Of a DNA stretch of 64,000 nt, positions 51,450-61,558 are shown in pieces (within the stretch, counting starts at the first letter, position 1; each line of letters opens with the position of its first letter). This stretch comes from Acidobacteriota bacterium (lineage in GTDB: Bacteria > Acidobacteriota > Thermoanaerobaculia > Gp7-AA8 > JAHWKK01), in the NCBI GenBank assembly GCA_019347945.1, contig JAHWKK010000016.1, positions 1 to 64,000 on the forward strand, written 5' to 3'. The notes under the pieces are model-generated. The model was not told the origin of the DNA. It did not search any database and saw nothing but the letters and a program-made list of their open reading frames with translations. Position numbers and translations under genes: made by a program.

Positions 51450-52283
51450 TTACGGCTGGAGCGCGGTCGCTTCGTCGCCAGCCGCAAGGATCCGGACACG
51501 CTTGACGGTGGGGAGTGCGCGCAGCGTCGTCTCGATCGAGGCTCGGACCGCCTGCGCCCTGCACGATCCTCCGACGTTCGACATCCCGGAGCCGAAATCG
51601 GCAACGGCCGTGGAACCATCCACCGACACCGACGTGAGCGTCGCGCCCCTCGGCATCGGGTTGGTCACTCCCATCGTCTTCTCGTCTTCGGTCGGGCCGC
51701 GCATCAGTGCTTCGATGAGAAGCCGCGCCATCGCGACGCTCTTCGGGATCCGTCTCGTGACCGGCTCGACTCGCTGGCAATCAGTGCCATCACTGCGGGG
51801 GAAAAAGAGCTGGACGTCGATCGGCTCGATGTCGTTCTTGACGGCCACCGAATCGAGCAGACGCGGCTTGCCGTCCTTCGCCGAGTACTCGACCGCCTGG
51901 ATCGAGAAGTCGCGCCCCGGGTCTCTCGTCAGCCAGAAGTCGAGACTGTATGGATTGAAGCTCCCTATCTCCCCTCGCGCCGTCGTGAAGGTCGACTCCA
52001 CCTCCCGCCCGTCGGTTCCGACGATGCGGATCGAGACATTGTTCTCGAACGTGCGCGCGATCCCTTTGATACGCACGGGATTCTTCCGCAGTTCCTCTCC
52101 CTCCGAAGGCGCGGTGATCGGCTCCTGATCCGGGGCCGGAACCGACGTATCCATCGTCGCATCGGCGACGCTCGTCGTCGTCGCAGCCCTCGTCGCGGTC
52201 GACGCGTCAGGATCGGAAAGATCGCTCCCCTCGGTACAGGCAACGAGAAAGAGTGTGAGAAGGAGACTTCGAGTTGTCTTCAC
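51450..52283 (-). CDS. Lipoprotein with Gmad2 and GerMN domains
   Basis: The 277-aa protein has a signal peptide and lipobox LVAC (Cys16), then a Thr/Ala/Ser-rich linker. Gmad2 Ig-like domain at about 65-150 (NPVRIKGIARTFENNVSIRIVG) is followed by a GerMN domain (about 155-270: FFPRSDGTDCQRVEPVTRRI, LLIEALMRGPTEDEKTMG, SVSVDGSTAVADFGSGM). These domains occur in spore-germination proteins and in lipoproteins of non-sporulating bacteria. Role here unknown; no spore gene is nearby. Confidence 0.88.
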   Translation of the reverse strand: MKTTRSLLLTLFLVACTEGSDLSDPDASTATRAATTTSVADATMDTSVPAPDQEPITAPSEGEELRKNPVRIKGIARTFENNVSIRIVGTDGREVESTFTTARGEIGSFNPYSLDFWLTRDPGRDFSIQAVEYSAKDGKPRLLDSVAVKNDIEPIDVQLFFPRSDGTDCQRVEPVTRRIPKSVAMARLLIEALMRGPTEDEKTMGVTNPMPRGATLTSVSVDGSTAVADFGSGMSNVGGSCRAQAVRASIETTLRALPTVKRVRILAAGDEATALQP

Positions 52284-52568
52284 GACTCCTTGCCGTGCAA
52301 TGGAGCTGCCGCTTCATGGGCGGTCCGGCCGCGGCTTCCGTATCAAAGGACTGAGCGCGCTGCTGGACGGCCCCGAACCAACGCCCGGCGCGCCAGTCTC
52401 CTCCAGAGGGCGGTCCTTTCGAGGGACCCGGCGTCTCGCCACGAGGCGCAGGTTCCTCGACCGGGCCGCCCGGTTGTGGCATGCCTTTCCGGGCCTCCTC
52501 TGCTTCCTCACCGTCTCTCCCTGTAAAATGCGCCACGCCATCGCCGAAATCGAGCGATCTCCCTTCCA

Positions 52569-54152
52569 ATGACAGAAAAGCCCGAGCCACCGGACTCCCC
52601 CGAATCGACCGAAGCGGACCTCATCCGCGTCCGCCGCGCGAAGCTCGAGCAGATCCGCGCGCTCGGGATCGATCCATGGCCTACGACCGTCGATGCCGAC
52701 ACGCGGATCGGATCGATCATCGAGCAACACTCGGAAAAATCACTCGAAGAGCTCGAGGCGGAAAACAGCGTCGTCGCGATCGCCGGTCGCATCACCGCCG
52801 TGCGCGACCACGGCAAGACGATGTTCCTCACGGTCAACGAGGGGGAGGCGAAGCTTCAGATCTACGTTCGGAAGGATGAGATCGAGGAGAAGGAATGGGA
52901 GCTCGTCCGCCTGCTCGATACCGGCGACTGGATCGAGGTTCACGGCCCCGTCTTCCGCACGAAGAAAGGGGAGCTTTCGGTGCGCGCGTCGTCGGTTCGC
53001 TTCCTCGCGAAGTCGCTCCGCCCGCTGCCGGAGAAGTGGCATGGGCTGACCGACGTCGAACAGCGTTACCGGCAGCGCTATCTCGATCTGGCGGTGAACG
53101 AAGACTCCCGCCAGGTCTTCATCACACGTGCGGCGATCATCCGCTACATCCGCAACTTCTTCGACGCGCGCGGCTACGTCGAGGTCGAGACGCCGATGAT
53201 GGTGCCGCTCGCCGGTGGCGCAGCGGCCCGCCCCTTCGTCACCCATCACAATACCCTCGATCTCGATCTCTACCTGCGAATCGCGCCGGAGCTCTACCTG
53301 AAACGGCTGATCGTCGGCGGGCTCCAGCGCGTCTACGAGATCAACCGGAACTTCCGCAATGAGGGAATCTCCACCCAGCATAATCCGGAGTTCACGATGC
53401 TCGAGTTCTACGAGGCATTCTCCGACTACCGGAAGCTGATGGATCTCACTGCCGAGCTCCTCACCGGGCTCGTCACCGCGGTGACCGGAAGCCCGAAGGT
53501 CGTCTGGAAGGAGATGGAGATCGATTTCTCGCGACCTTTCGAGCGATTGACGATGCGGCAGGCCGTTCTCCGCTACGCCGGCGAGCGAGGGCTCGAGATC
53601 GCCCCCTCCGATCTCGAGGACCGCGACGCTCTCGTCCGGCTCGTCCGGAGCCTCGGCGCACACACGCACATGCGACCCGACGGGACGGAGGGTCCGGGCT
53701 GGGAGAAACCATCCGGGGTCGGCTCGTGGAACGAGGGGAAGCTGCTCGCCGAGCTCTTTGAAGCAGTGGCCGAGCCTCATCTGATCCAGCCGACGTTCAT
53801 CATCGATTTTCCGGTGGAGGTCTCACCGCTGTCGAAGCAGAGCCCGGACAACCCGCGGGTCGTCGAGAGATTCGAGCTGTTCGTCGGAGGGATGGAGATC
53901 GCCAACGCCTTTTCCGAGCTCAACGATCCGGACGAGCAGGATCGCCGGTTCCGCCAGCAGCTCACCGAGCGCGAAGGTGGAGACGATGAAGCGCACCAGC
54001 TCGACGAGGACTACGTCCGCGCGCTCGAGTTCGGCATGCCTCCGACCGGAGGTGAAGGCATCGGAATCGACCGCCTGACGATGATTCTCACCGGTTCCCC
54101 CTCCATCCGCGACGTGATCCTCTTTCCTCTTCTGAGGCCGAAGAGCGGATGA
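52569..54152 (+). CDS. lysS: Lysyl-tRNA synthetase, class II
   Basis: The 527-aa enzyme charges tRNA-Lys. OB-fold anticodon-binding domain at about 70-165, motif 2 [24 protein letters not shown] (split across about 260-285), and motif 3 [27 protein letters not shown] near the C-terminus. Preceded by a TAAAAT box at 52524-52529. It heads lysS-lolC/E-tsaB-rimI-GT; the stop overlaps the next ATG (ATGA). Confidence 0.97.
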   Translation: MTEKPEPPDSPESTEADLIRVRRAKLEQIRALGIDPWPTTVDADTRIGSIIEQHSEKSLEELEAENSVVAIAGRITAVRDHGKTMFLTVNEGEAKLQIYVRKDEIEEKEWELVRLLDTGDWIEVHGPVFRTKKGELSVRASSVRFLAKSLRPLPEKWHGLTDVEQRYRQRYLDLAVNEDSRQVFITRAAIIRYIRNFFDARGYVEVETPMMVPLAGGAAARPFVTHHNTLDLDLYLRIAPELYLKRLIVGGLQRVYEINRNFRNEGISTQHNPEFTMLEFYEAFSDYRKLMDLTAELLTGLVTAVTGSPKVVWKEMEIDFSRPFERLTMRQAVLRYAGERGLEIAPSDLEDRDALVRLVRSLGAHTHMRPDGTEGPGWEKPSGVGSWNEGKLLAELFEAVAEPHLIQPTFIIDFPVEVSPLSKQSPDNPRVVERFELFVGGMEIANAFSELNDPDEQDRRFRQQLTEREGGDDEAHQLDEDYVRALEFGMPPTGGEGIGIDRLTMILTGSPSIRDVILFPLLRPKSG

Positions 54153-55321
54153 GCAACTTCGAGCTCGGGGTCGCGCTCCGCTTCCTGAGGATGGCCGGTC
54201 GTCAGGCGCACACCGCGTTCCTTTCGATCATCAGCATCCTCGGAATCGCCGTCGGAGTCGCGACGCTGATCATCTCGCTCGCCACGCTGTCGGGGCTGCA
54301 GAATCAGATCCGCGACCGGCTTCGTGACACCACACCTCACCTGACCATCGAGCCCGCGGAGGGAGGGTGGATCGACGAGGTCGACGAGCTGCGTGAGGCG
54401 CTCCGGCAATGGCCGATCGTCGAGCTTCGCCCCACGATCTCGGGGACCGCATGGGCATCCGACGTCGGAGGCATGCGCGGCCGACCCGCGATGGTCACCT
54501 CCCGCACTTCGAGCGAGATCGCCGATGAGGAGGACGCGAATCGCAGCCTCACCCTCTCCCCATCGCTCGCCAGCGTGCTCGGCGTGCAGACGGGCGAGGA
54601 GATCATTCTCGTCTCCCCTCGTACACGCCTGACGCCATTCGGGATTCAGCCGCTGTTCCGGACCTACGCGGTAGAGTCGGTGTCGATGATGCCTGCCAAC
54701 GGCGAGACTCCGGGCGTGATGATGAGTTTCGAGGAAGCCTCCTCCTTTTTCGGAACCGAAGGGGGGCCGACGTCGATCGAAGTGAGGGCGACGCCGGAGC
54801 TGGGGAACGAGATCCGCGACACGCTCGAAGCCCGGTTTCCCCGGCTGCGCTTCAGGAGCTGGGAGGATATGAACCGGCCGCTGTTTCTCGCGCTCCGGCT
54901 GGAGAAGGTCGTCATGTTCGCGACGATCTCGCTGATCGTTCTCGTCGCCGCGCTGAATCTCGTATCGTCGCTCGCGATGATCATCGTCGAGAAGAAAAAG
55001 CAGGTCGGCATCCTCTCGACACTCGGAGCATCCCGCCGGTCGATCGGCCTGGTCTTTCTCTACCTCGGACTCTTCATCGGTCTGACCGGTACGATCCTCG
55101 GAGACGTGATCGGACTCAGCTTCTCCTGGGCCGCGGACCGCTGGGGACTCGTGCCGCTCCCGAGCTCGGTGTACGACGCGACGAGTCTCCCTTTCCGGAT
55201 CGATCCGGCCGACGTTCTCGGAGTCAACGCCGTCGCAATCGTCCTCGCGGTCCTCACGACGCTCTACCCTGCCTGGGTCGCGTCATCGCTCGATCCGGTC
55301 AACGCCATCAGGGAGGAATGA
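54149..55321 (+). CDS. LolC/E-type lipoprotein-releasing permease (FtsX-like)
   Basis: The 390-aa protein has four membrane helices: one near 25-48, then three at about 258-375, with a large periplasmic loop, as in LolC/Lol[40 protein letters not shown] and the C-terminal FtsX-like [26 protein letters not shown] fit well. It would extract lipoproteins from the inner membrane with LolD, but lolD does not follow. Confidence 0.88.
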   Translation: MSNFELGVALRFLRMAGRQAHTAFLSIISILGIAVGVATLIISLATLSGLQNQIRDRLRDTTPHLTIEPAEGGWIDEVDELREALRQWPIVELRPTISGTAWASDVGGMRGRPAMVTSRTSSEIADEEDANRSLTLSPSLASVLGVQTGEEIILVSPRTRLTPFGIQPLFRTYAVESVSMMPANGETPGVMMSFEEASSFFGTEGGPTSIEVRATPELGNEIRDTLEARFPRLRFRSWEDMNRPLFLALRLEKVVMFATISLIVLVAALNLVSSLAMIIVEKKKQVGILSTLGASRRSIGLVFLYLGLFIGLTGTILGDVIGLSFSWAADRWGLVPLPSSVYDATSLPFRIDPADVLGVNAVAIVLAVLTTLYPAWVASSLDPVNAIREE

Positions 55322-55912
55322 TTGATTCTCTCGTTCGACAGCTCGCTCCCTTCGATGTCCGTAGCCCTGGTCGATGACCGGACCGCGATTGCGTCGATCA
55401 TTCTCGAAGGCAAGCGCTCGCGAAACGAAAAACTGCTCCCCGCGATCGATTTTCTCCTTCGCGAATCGGGACGCGAAATGAAGGATGTAGGTTCGATCGT
55501 CGTGACACGGGGCCCGGGCTCGTTCACAGGTGTGCGGATCGGACTCGCCACGGCTCAGGGTCTCGCACTCTCGACCGGTGCTTCGATCATCGCGCCGGGA
55601 ACGCATGACGGTTTCGCCTACGAGGCGGAGCGCGTAGCCGTCATCGGAGATGCCGGACGGGACGAGGTCTATCTCAGCAGATACGAAGGGGGAGCAAAGG
55701 ACGGCGAGACCTCGATCGTCCCGGCGGATGCGGTCGACTCGCTGCCGGACGACGTCACGATCGTCAGGATCGATCAGATCTGTCGCGAACGGAACGTTGC
55801 CCTTCTCTGCGCGTTCCGGGCGATCGACGCGAACCTCGAACCGGGCGAGACGTTCCCTCTTTACGTACGCGCGAGCGCCGCCGAGGAGAAGCTGCGGAAT
55901 GGCTCCGGCTGA
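55322..55912 (+). CDS. tsaB: tRNA threonylcarbamoyladenosine biosynthesis protein TsaB
   Basis: The 196-aa ASKHA-family protein has ILSFDSSLPSMSVALV and GPGSFTGVRIGLATAQGLA (about 61-79), the TsaB hallmark. TsaB bridges TsaD and TsaE in making t6A37. Start is TTG with GGAGG five bases upstream; the nearby ATG is out of frame. Its end overlaps rimI by 14 bp. Confidence 0.93.
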   Translation: MILSFDSSLPSMSVALVDDRTAIASIILEGKRSRNEKLLPAIDFLLRESGREMKDVGSIVVTRGPGSFTGVRIGLATAQGLALSTGASIIAPGTHDGFAYEAERVAVIGDAGRDEVYLSRYEGGAKDGETSIVPADAVDSLPDDVTIVRIDQICRERNVALLCAFRAIDANLEPGETFPLYVRASAAEEKLRNGSG

Positions 55913-56354
55913 GCTGAGGATTCGGGACGCCCGTCCCGAGGATCTCGCGGAGATCACCCGTCTGGAAGCGATCTGCTTCCCGAGCCCCTGGCCGCGGCAG
56001 TTCTTCGAGTCGGAGCTCGTTGCGCCGGGGCGGTTTTCCCGCGTCGTCGATTCCGGCGATGCGCTCGTCGGATATCTCTTCGCGATGATCGTCTTCGATG
56101 AACTGCACGTCAACAAGCTCGGCGTCTCACCGCTCCATCGGAGAAACGGGATCGGAACGCATCTGATGGAAGACGCGCTGCGGAGAGCGGCCGAGTCGAA
56201 CGTAAAGACCGTCTGGCTCGAGCTGAGAGCGAGCAACCTCGAGGGACGCGCGTTTTACGAACGGCTCGAGTTCAGTCACGAGTACACGAGACCGAACTAC
56301 TACACGAACGGCGAAACGGCGCTGATCATGGTGCGGCGCCTGGGCGATTCATGA
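55899..56354 (+). CDS. rimI: Ribosomal-protein-alanine N-acetyltransferase RimI
   Basis: The 151-aa GNAT enzyme has EDLAEITRLEAICFPSPWP at the N-terminus, HVNKLGVSPLHRRNGIGTHL (acetyl-CoA-binding RxxGxG) in the middle and LELRASNLEGRAFYERLEF at the end. RimI acetylates ribosomal protein S18. tsaB-rimI order is conserved. Stop overlaps the next ATG (ATGA). Confidence 0.93.
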   Translation: MAPAELRIRDARPEDLAEITRLEAICFPSPWPRQFFESELVAPGRFSRVVDSGDALVGYLFAMIVFDELHVNKLGVSPLHRRNGIGTHLMEDALRRAAESNVKTVWLELRASNLEGRAFYERLEFSHEYTRPNYYTNGETALIMVRRLGDS

Positions 56355-57991
56355 GCGTAGGCGACGCCGCGCCACGTGCGCGATGGCGGAGCGCGCTCCC
56401 GTGGATCTTCGCTCTCGGCTGGGCCGGCTGGGGCATGACCGCGCTCGACCAGTACGGCCCCAACTGGGATGAGTCGCTCGGCGATCTCTTCTTCGGCCAG
56501 CGCTACGTCTCCTTCTGGACATCCTTCGACGGCCGGTACCTCGACTTCGTGAGCGATCCCTACGGGGAGAGCGTCGTACCCGATCTCCGCTCGAGCCCGC
56601 TACGGATCGCTCCGCATCAGCACTACCCCGTCATGGCAACCGGAGCGATGGCGTTCGTCAGTCTGGTCCGGCCGGCTGGATTGTTCGCGAGCTCGTTCGA
56701 CGCCGTGCACGCGTTCGTCCTTCTGGTCGCCGCGCTGCTGATCGTCGCGATGTTCCGCTGGGTTGAGCGACATGCGGGGATGGTCGCGGCGTCCTCGGCG
56801 GTGCTCCTTCTCATGCTCTCGCCACGGGTCGCGTATCACTCGCTCGTCAACCTGAAGGACTTCGGTGAGATGGCGCTTTTCGCACTCACCCTCTTCATTC
56901 TCTACGACGCGATCGAGCGAGGCTCGGCGAAGGGACTCATCGCCGGCGGAGTCGTGTGGGGACTCGCGCTCGGCACGAAGGCGAATGCGCTCTTCATCCT
57001 CCCGATCATCGTCGTGTGGCTCTTCACGAGGGGCGTTCCCGCGAGCTGGCGCGAGCGGAAGCGCGGTATGGTGATGCTCGCGTTCCTCTGGCCGATCATC
57101 GGGGCCGTCACGTTCTTCGTCACCTGGCCGTGGCTCTGGCCCGATCCCGTGCGGCGGCTCGGTGCGCATCTCGATTACATCTTCATTCGAGGAGGCTCGG
57201 GGGCGGGCGCGAGCGACGCGCCGGCGGCCCTGATGATTCTGCTGACCTCCGTCCCGGTGACGCTGGCGCTCGCGCTCGGCGGCGCTGTGATCACCACGCG
57301 GAGAGCGGCGAGGCGCGATTCATTTGCACTTTTCGTTCTCGTCTGGATGTTCGTCGTCCTCGTACGCGCCGTGGCCGGAACGAACTTCGACGGCATTCGC
57401 CACTTCCTCGAGCTTTTCCCGGCGATCGCCATCCTCGCAGGACTCGCCGTCGCGTGGGTCGTCGATCGGATCCCCCGAGGCTCGGCGAGGCGCAACGGTG
57501 CGGTGGCGGTGCTCGTCGTCGCGCTCGCAGCGCTGCCGTCGCTGGTGGCGCTCGCCAGAAGCCATCCGTTCGAAGCGACCTGGTGGAACGTCTTCGCCGG
57601 CGGTTATCGCGGAGCGGTCGAGCGGCAACTTCCGCAGGCGTCGGATTACTGGGCGACCTCGCACCGGCTCGGGATCGAGTGGCTCAACGCGCATGCGGAA
57701 CCGGATGCCGTGCTGGTGGTGCCGATCGCCGAGCACACCGTACGGCTCGCGGCGCCCGAGATGCTCCGTTCCGACATCGAGCTCGTCCACACGACGCGGT
57801 TCTGGACCGAGCAGCTGCCAGATGGAGTGCTCGAAGGTGTGGAGGCGATTGCGAGGCGGCGTCCGACGTATGGGATGACGATCACACGGCGGGACTGGTG
57901 GAATCCGCTCGCGCAGAAGATCGCCGACTCCCCCCGTGTCGCGGAGTGGCGACACGACGGCGAGCCGGTGCTGATCATCTCGAGGCTGTAG
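56351..57991 (+). CDS. GT-C family membrane glycosyltransferase-like protein
   Basis: The 546-aa polytopic protein has about ten helices and GPNWDESLGDLFFGQRYV in the first loop, resembling the catalytic Asp-Glu of PMT/ArnT-type GT-C enzymes. The C-terminal ~130 residues are soluble (ASDYWATSHRLGIEWLNAHAEPDAVLVV). Donor is probably a polyprenyl-phosphate sugar. It is last in the lysS operon; linkage to translation genes is likely incidental. Confidence 0.8.
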   Translation: MSVGDAAPRARWRSALPWIFALGWAGWGMTALDQYGPNWDESLGDLFFGQRYVSFWTSFDGRYLDFVSDPYGESVVPDLRSSPLRIAPHQHYPVMATGAMAFVSLVRPAGLFASSFDAVHAFVLLVAALLIVAMFRWVERHAGMVAASSAVLLLMLSPRVAYHSLVNLKDFGEMALFALTLFILYDAIERGSAKGLIAGGVVWGLALGTKANALFILPIIVVWLFTRGVPASWRERKRGMVMLAFLWPIIGAVTFFVTWPWLWPDPVRRLGAHLDYIFIRGGSGAGASDAPAALMILLTSVPVTLALALGGAVITTRRAARRDSFALFVLVWMFVVLVRAVAGTNFDGIRHFLELFPAIAILAGLAVAWVVDRIPRGSARRNGAVAVLVVALAALPSLVALARSHPFEATWWNVFAGGYRGAVERQLPQASDYWATSHRLGIEWLNAHAEPDAVLVVPIAEHTVRLAAPEMLRSDIELVHTTRFWTEQLPDGVLEGVEAIARRRPTYGMTITRRDWWNPLAQKIADSPRVAEWRHDGEPVLIISRL

Positions 57992-58037
57992 CTGACCGGG
58001 CGCGGGATACGACCTTTCGGAGCCCGGGAACGCCGCG

Positions 58038-58949
58038 TCACTGCTTCTGTCGCTTCGGCTTTCCTCCGGGTCGGGACTCCAGCGGGTACTGAATGAAGGT
58101 CCCGTTCTCGTAGATGATGTCGGCCTCCCAGTTCAGCATCGCGCGCTGTTCAGTCACCCGCTCCCTGGAGATCATGTCGCTGTCCCATTCGAGCTGACCA
58201 TCGGAACCGCTGCTCACGACGCGGTAATGCATTCCATCCTCGGATACGGAGTAGTGGAACGGGTTTCCCCATCGGTCCTCGTGCGACATTCCCTTTATGT
58301 ACGTCGGGCTCAGCAGCAGCGCCAGCTCTTCGACCGAACCGGCAGCGGGATAGCGTCCGTGATCGACGGCCCAGGCTTCCGTCGCAGTTGCGATGGAACG
58401 CATGTCGGCCATCGTCCAACGGGCTCGCTGACGGTCGGTGCGCACCGCTTCCTCCGCTTTCGGCACGGCTCCCACGGACGCCCTCCGAAAAATCCCGGAA
58501 GGGTGCGTCAGCCAGCCGGCGGTCAGTTCCGGCAGAAGGGCAGCGGTCGTGACTCCTGAATCCGATTTCAGGAACGCGACGAGCTCGCGTAGTTCGGCCG
58601 TCGAATAGGTTCGATCGAGCAACGGCCGGATCACCTCTTTCTCGATTTCCCGGGTGCTGAGGTCTCTCTTCAGGATTTCCCGATACGCATCCTGGAAGCG
58701 TCTCTGCTGTTCGACATTGGCCTCATATCCCGCCAACTCCTCCTCGGTCATTCTGCTCAGCCTCTCCTCCGGAATCTCGAATCGGTAGAGATCGCGAGTC
58801 GTGATGTCGACGATCGAATGAACGAGTCGCTCGACGCCGATCAGGGCAATCGCTTCGTCGAGAAGCTGGTCGCGCGAGGGCTCGTCGCCCAGAGCCGCCG
58901 TCGGCAGGAACATCGCGACCACGATGAGGACCGCAAAGAGAGCGCGCAT
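58038..58949 (-). CDS. Secreted DUF2059-like / pseudopilin-C-domain hybrid
   Basis: The 303-aa product has a signal peptide (about 1-21). Residues about 25-150 resemble DUF2059 (YSTAELRELVAFLKSDSG). Residues about 178-250 look like the periplasmic part of GspG-type major pseudopilins: DMRSIATATEAWAVDHGRYPAAG, YIKGMSHEDRWGNPFHYSV. There is no prepilin N-terminal helix next to it, so it cannot be a normal pseudopilin. GGAGGG lies before the ATG. Function unknown. Confidence 0.75.
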   Translation of the reverse strand: MRALFAVLIVVAMFLPTAALGDEPSRDQLLDEAIALIGVERLVHSIVDITTRDLYRFEIPEERLSRMTEEELAGYEANVEQQRRFQDAYREILKRDLSTREIEKEVIRPLLDRTYSTAELRELVAFLKSDSGVTTAALLPELTAGWLTHPSGIFRRASVGAVPKAEEAVRTDRQRARWTMADMRSIATATEAWAVDHGRYPAAGSVEELALLLSPTYIKGMSHEDRWGNPFHYSVSEDGMHYRVVSSGSDGQLEWDSDMISRERVTEQRAMLNWEADIIYENGTFIQYPLESRPGGKPKRQKQ

Positions 58950-59047
58950 GGTTTCCCTCCGTCGAACTCGGTTTGATCCGAGTATACAAGGCTCAACCTG
59001 TCCGCTGGTCCATAGACACCCCGCGTCGAGCTCCCGTATTTGTAAAC

Positions 59048-61213
59048 GTGCAACTGTGGAAACAGCTCGTCCTCGTCTTCGCCACGATCATCGCGACCGG
59101 TCCGGCCACTGCAGCCGCATCGCTCGCGCCACCGCTCGATCCGGCGCCGCTGGGCGAACAGGTCGGTACCGGTCGTGGGGTCGCGGTCGTAGGGCTCGAC
59201 CAGACGATGCTCTCCATCTTCGCGTTTCCCGCCGGACTCCGCGAACCCGATTTCTTCTACGCGCGGGCGCATTCTGCCTCCGGCGAGCTCGCGGGGCCGC
59301 CTGAATTCGTCGGCTCCGGGTATCACGCCGCCGCAGCCAGCGCGCGCAACACCGCGGTCGTGGTGTGGGCCGACGACGGTGTTCTGGCTGCCGTCGTCGA
59401 TCACAACGGCCGCACACTCTTCGGACCCGTCAGGGTCCCAGAGGGTCGGGCGCAGACCACTGTCTTCGTCCCCGGCATCGACTCGGTCTTCGCCGCGCCG
59501 CTGAACGGCGGATGGGTCATCATCTGGAACGAGAACCGGTTCGTCGACGATCATCCGGAACCGCGCATCGCGGCCACGGCGAAGCGCGTGGTGGTGTCGC
59601 ACGATCTTGCCATCGTCTCGCCGACACGAGAGATCATTTCGTCCGGCGAGGTCTACCAGGTCCTGAACGTGGGCGACGGTCTCGTGATCACCGGTTGCGA
59701 TCCTAATCCGTTCATCGCCCGCATCTCCGGAGACGACCTGATCGATCGAAGACCCTTCGAGGGAAGTCGTCTCGCGTACAACGGCAGCCTCATTGCTGCC
59801 GTCCGGTCTTCAATCGGAGGGTTCTCATTCACGACCCTCTCCCCCGCGACTCTGGAGACCCGTCATAGCCGGCACATCGAGTGGCCGGAAAGCACTCGCA
59901 TCGAGCTCTCCTGGAACGGCTATGAATGGGTAGTAGTTTCGCGAATCGACCATCCCCTTGAATGGTCTCTCGGCCGCCTCTCTGAAGACGGCGTGCTTCT
60001 CCAATCGTCGCCGGTCGAGATCGAGCCCGTGGAACACCTCGCGTACGTTCACGGAGCCCTGTGGGGCCTGAGCCCTCTGAGAAACCACCCGGCTCATCTC
60101 TTTCGTTTCGAAAGCGGAACCTTCGAGCGCCGCGCGCTCCTCTCCGTACGAGCCAGCGACACATGGTTTGTCGGGCTGCAACCGTTGAGCTCCGGCAATC
60201 GACTGTTGGCGTATCAGCTTCAGGGCGAAATCGTGACCACTCTCGTCACACCCGCGGGAGACGTCGTTGGTATCGACCTGTCGCTCGGAAAACCGAGAGC
60301 CGTCACCTTCGATGTACATCGCGAGTTTCTCTATTCAGCCGCCACCTATGATGGAGGCGAAACGCTCGTCGTCCGCAAGTACGATCGGACGGGTCGCGTT
60401 CCGGAACTGCTCGCCACTCGAGAGCTCGACGCGGGCGGACTCGTCAACCGGATCCTCATCGACGCTGGAGAGAAAGGTCTGATCGCGAGATTCAGCGTCG
60501 GGGCGATCGGCGAAGAGCGGCAGCTGCGACTGGCCCGCCTCGACGCAAACCTCGATCTCATCGCCGAACGATCTCTCGACCCCGATCTGCAATGGGGCGC
60601 ACTCGCTCTGCTCGGCGACCGAACGGTTCTCCTCTTCTCCGATTTCGACCAATGGATCGAGATCCTCGATCGCAACCTCGACCCGGTACGGCCGGCACGC
60701 CCGATCGTTCCCCGATGGGCTAACCCGTACCCGTTGCTCTCGGCCTCGGCCGACGAAAGTCGCCTCCTTCTCGTCTGGATCAACAACAACGACCACGTCC
60801 GAACCGTCGCAGTGGATCGTGACGGCGAAATCGTCAACGGTGCTGATGGCGGTGAAGTCGTCGCGCTGGGAGGCGCCTGGGATAGCTCGCTGACCGCCGA
60901 GGCCCGGCCCGACGGGTGGCAGCTCAGCTGGATTTCGGCTGACTCCTTTTCATGTGAGCTCGAGCGCTCGATCCACCGCATACGCGTCGATGCCGACGGA
61001 AAGCTCGTCACGCCCTTTCCTCACGAACCCGTCTACCGGTTCGTGCAGCTCGTCGCGAACGAGATGATCTGCGATGCGAGCTCGCTAATTCTCAGCGCAG
61101 ACGGCTCAGCGGTCGGGTACTCGATCCACCAATTCGATTCTCCCTGGAGTGGAGCGCGGCGCTTCGTCCTTCATCTTTCCGCCCATCGGGCCCGTCCCAG
61201 TATCCGAAGATAG
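59048..61213 (+). CDS. Large secreted protein, possibly beta-propeller-like, 721 aa
   Basis: Start GTG 59048 gives a signal peptide (QLWKQLVLVFATIIATGPATAAAS); no Shine-Dalgarno is seen. The mature part is repeated beta-strand blades with aromatic-rich ends (GGWVIIWNENRFV, RIELSWNGYEWVVVSRID, RLLLVWINNNDHVRTVAVD), suggestive of one or two propellers. Two late Cys (FSCELE, MICDAS) may pair. No enzyme motif recognised. It diverges from the DUF2059-like gene. Confidence 0.7.
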   Translation: MQLWKQLVLVFATIIATGPATAAASLAPPLDPAPLGEQVGTGRGVAVVGLDQTMLSIFAFPAGLREPDFFYARAHSASGELAGPPEFVGSGYHAAAASARNTAVVVWADDGVLAAVVDHNGRTLFGPVRVPEGRAQTTVFVPGIDSVFAAPLNGGWVIIWNENRFVDDHPEPRIAATAKRVVVSHDLAIVSPTREIISSGEVYQVLNVGDGLVITGCDPNPFIARISGDDLIDRRPFEGSRLAYNGSLIAAVRSSIGGFSFTTLSPATLETRHSRHIEWPESTRIELSWNGYEWVVVSRIDHPLEWSLGRLSEDGVLLQSSPVEIEPVEHLAYVHGALWGLSPLRNHPAHLFRFESGTFERRALLSVRASDTWFVGLQPLSSGNRLLAYQLQGEIVTTLVTPAGDVVGIDLSLGKPRAVTFDVHREFLYSAATYDGGETLVVRKYDRTGRVPELLATRELDAGGLVNRILIDAGEKGLIARFSVGAIGEERQLRLARLDANLDLIAERSLDPDLQWGALALLGDRTVLLFSDFDQWIEILDRNLDPVRPARPIVPRWANPYPLLSASADESRLLLVWINNNDHVRTVAVDRDGEIVNGADGGEVVALGGAWDSSLTAEARPDGWQLSWISADSFSCELERSIHRIRVDADGKLVTPFPHEPVYRFVQLVANEMICDASSLILSADGSAVGYSIHQFDSPWSGARRFVLHLSAHRARPSIRR

Positions 61214-61558
61214 TCTTCGCTGCCCACGGCGACGATCGACGCTCATTCCTCGGTCGCCGCGGCGCTTTCCCACCTCTCACTCGATCGCCCCCTCTCCGCT
61301 GTCAGCTCACCATCGGTCCCCCGCGGCCGTCGAGGCCAGGCTCCTGCCTGATCTCACGGCGCGCTCCGCGCGCTGCGGGAGGGTGGAATGAGGACGCGCC
61401 GCACGAGCGACGCGTCAACGGCCGCGTGGAACGCGGCGGTCCTCTCGGCCTGTCCATCTGAATTGCAAATCACTCATTCCGAGACTGGACCGCCAAGGGT
61501 TTCCCGTAGTGCAGGCTTGCAGCCCGCACCGCGGTTGGTACCGTATGATTCGTTCGGT
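61214..61558. other. Intergenic gap before the kinase gene
   Basis: No gene is seen. The sequence includes short palindromes (GGCGCGCTCCGCGCGCTGC near 61359; GCAGGCTTGCAGCCCGC near 61512) of dispersed-repeat character. TATGAT at 61544-61549 ends nine bases before the kinase ATG and may be its -10 box. Confidence 0.5.

Noticed and set aside
52207-52590. 127-aa minus-strand ORF between the GerMN lipoprotein gene and lysS
   Set aside because: Pro/Gly/Glu-rich low-complexity reading that overlaps both neighbours, with no credible start or homology pattern.
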